From Rhodobacter sp. (GTDB lineage: Bacteria; Pseudomonadota; Alphaproteobacteria; Rhodobacterales; Rhodobacteraceae), in assembly GCA_020250175.1 (NCBI GenBank), contig JADCEN010000033.1, positions 62,001-126,000 on the forward strand: a DNA stretch of 64,000 bases. Reading direction: 5' to 3'. Made by a program: the position numbers and the translations under genes. This document shows positions 63,914 to 64,000 of the stretch, in pieces (positions within the stretch are counted from its first letter, which is position 1; each line of letters begins with the position of its first letter). Below the pieces are notes generated by a model. That model saw only the letters and a program-made list of their open reading frames with translations. It was not told the origin of the DNA and ran no database searches.

Positions 63914-64000
63914 ACCCTCCCAGCCTTGCTGAGGTTCAGGGGACCGAAGGCCCGCGATTACCCCATGTCTTCTGCCCTGCCTTTTCTTCGCGAACCACAG

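Overview
This window is chromosomal DNA from a high-GC alphaproteobacterium, almost certainly a member of the Rhodobacteraceae/Paracoccaceae (Rhodobacter, Paracoccus or Gemmobacter type). The reasons are the gene order nuoK-L-M-N-birA-coaX-RNase J, the fpr/DUF934/cysH/cysI/DUF2849/cobA sulfate-assimilation block beside an Lrp-type regulator, the lon-HU-tRNA-Val order, a direct-repeat (GTTC-N7-GTTC) LexA box, and heterotetrameric sarcosine oxidase genes. No species call is possible from sequence alone.

Layout. 0-12 kb: the end of a complex I operon (an unknown partial gene, then nuoK, nuoL, nuoM, nuoN), running without a break into birA, coaX and RNase J, then an XdhC-like/molybdopterin-binding-domain pair and a glutathione transferase. 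12-19 kb: infC (apparently with an AUA start), an Ala-rich membrane-anchored coiled-coil protein, ferredoxin-NADP reductase, and the sulfate-assimilation operon facing an Lrp/AsnC regulator with a palindromic operator. 19-25 kb: an orphan P450, a DMT exporter, tpiA, an A-type Fe-S carrier, a SatD-like/DUF3307 pair, sufT and tgt. 25-31.6 kb: a periplasmic glycerophosphodiesterase, lon, an HU protein with histone-H1-like tails, tRNA-Val(CAC), and two tandem paralogous secreted proteins of unknown function. 31.7-36.2 kb: nrdR-ribD-ribE and ribBA(X)-ribH-nusB. 36.3-37.2 kb: a noncoding array of four palindrome-rich ~240-bp units. 37.7-43 kb: a small membrane protein, an SOS-controlled mmcB, ridA, and zwf-pgl-pgi. 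43-56 kb: mostly unrelated housekeeping and transport genes (mgtC-like, lipoprotein hydrolase, HNH, esterase, DNA glycosylase, MFS, chemoreceptor, dusA, TSUP, ruvX, ccmI), including a 1.2-kb stretch with no credible gene. 56-62.5 kb: a sarcosine oxidase operon soxB-[foreign gene]-soxD-soxA-soxG. The right end holds an IS110-family transposase.

How the genes work together. Three pathways are nearly complete locally: riboflavin/lumazine synthesis (GTP cyclohydrolase II activity apparently missing), sulfate to sulfide reduction with siroheme supply, and the entry steps of the Entner-Doudoroff/pentose phosphate routes. Sarcosine oxidation by SoxBDAG would normally feed C1-folate genes, but the IS110 element lies where those might be expected.

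The most interesting signals are: (1) an AT-rich gene with a HEPN-type R-x4-H motif, inserted in frame-coupled fashion between soxB and soxD; (2) the SatD-like/DUF3307 pair, where the SatD-like protein has a cyclase/palm-like residue pattern plus a C-terminal HTH; (3) the four-unit palindromic array, which shows a compensatory base change in one stem; (4) the duplicated secreted two-cysteine proteins; (5) the unknown ORF embedded in the nuo operon.
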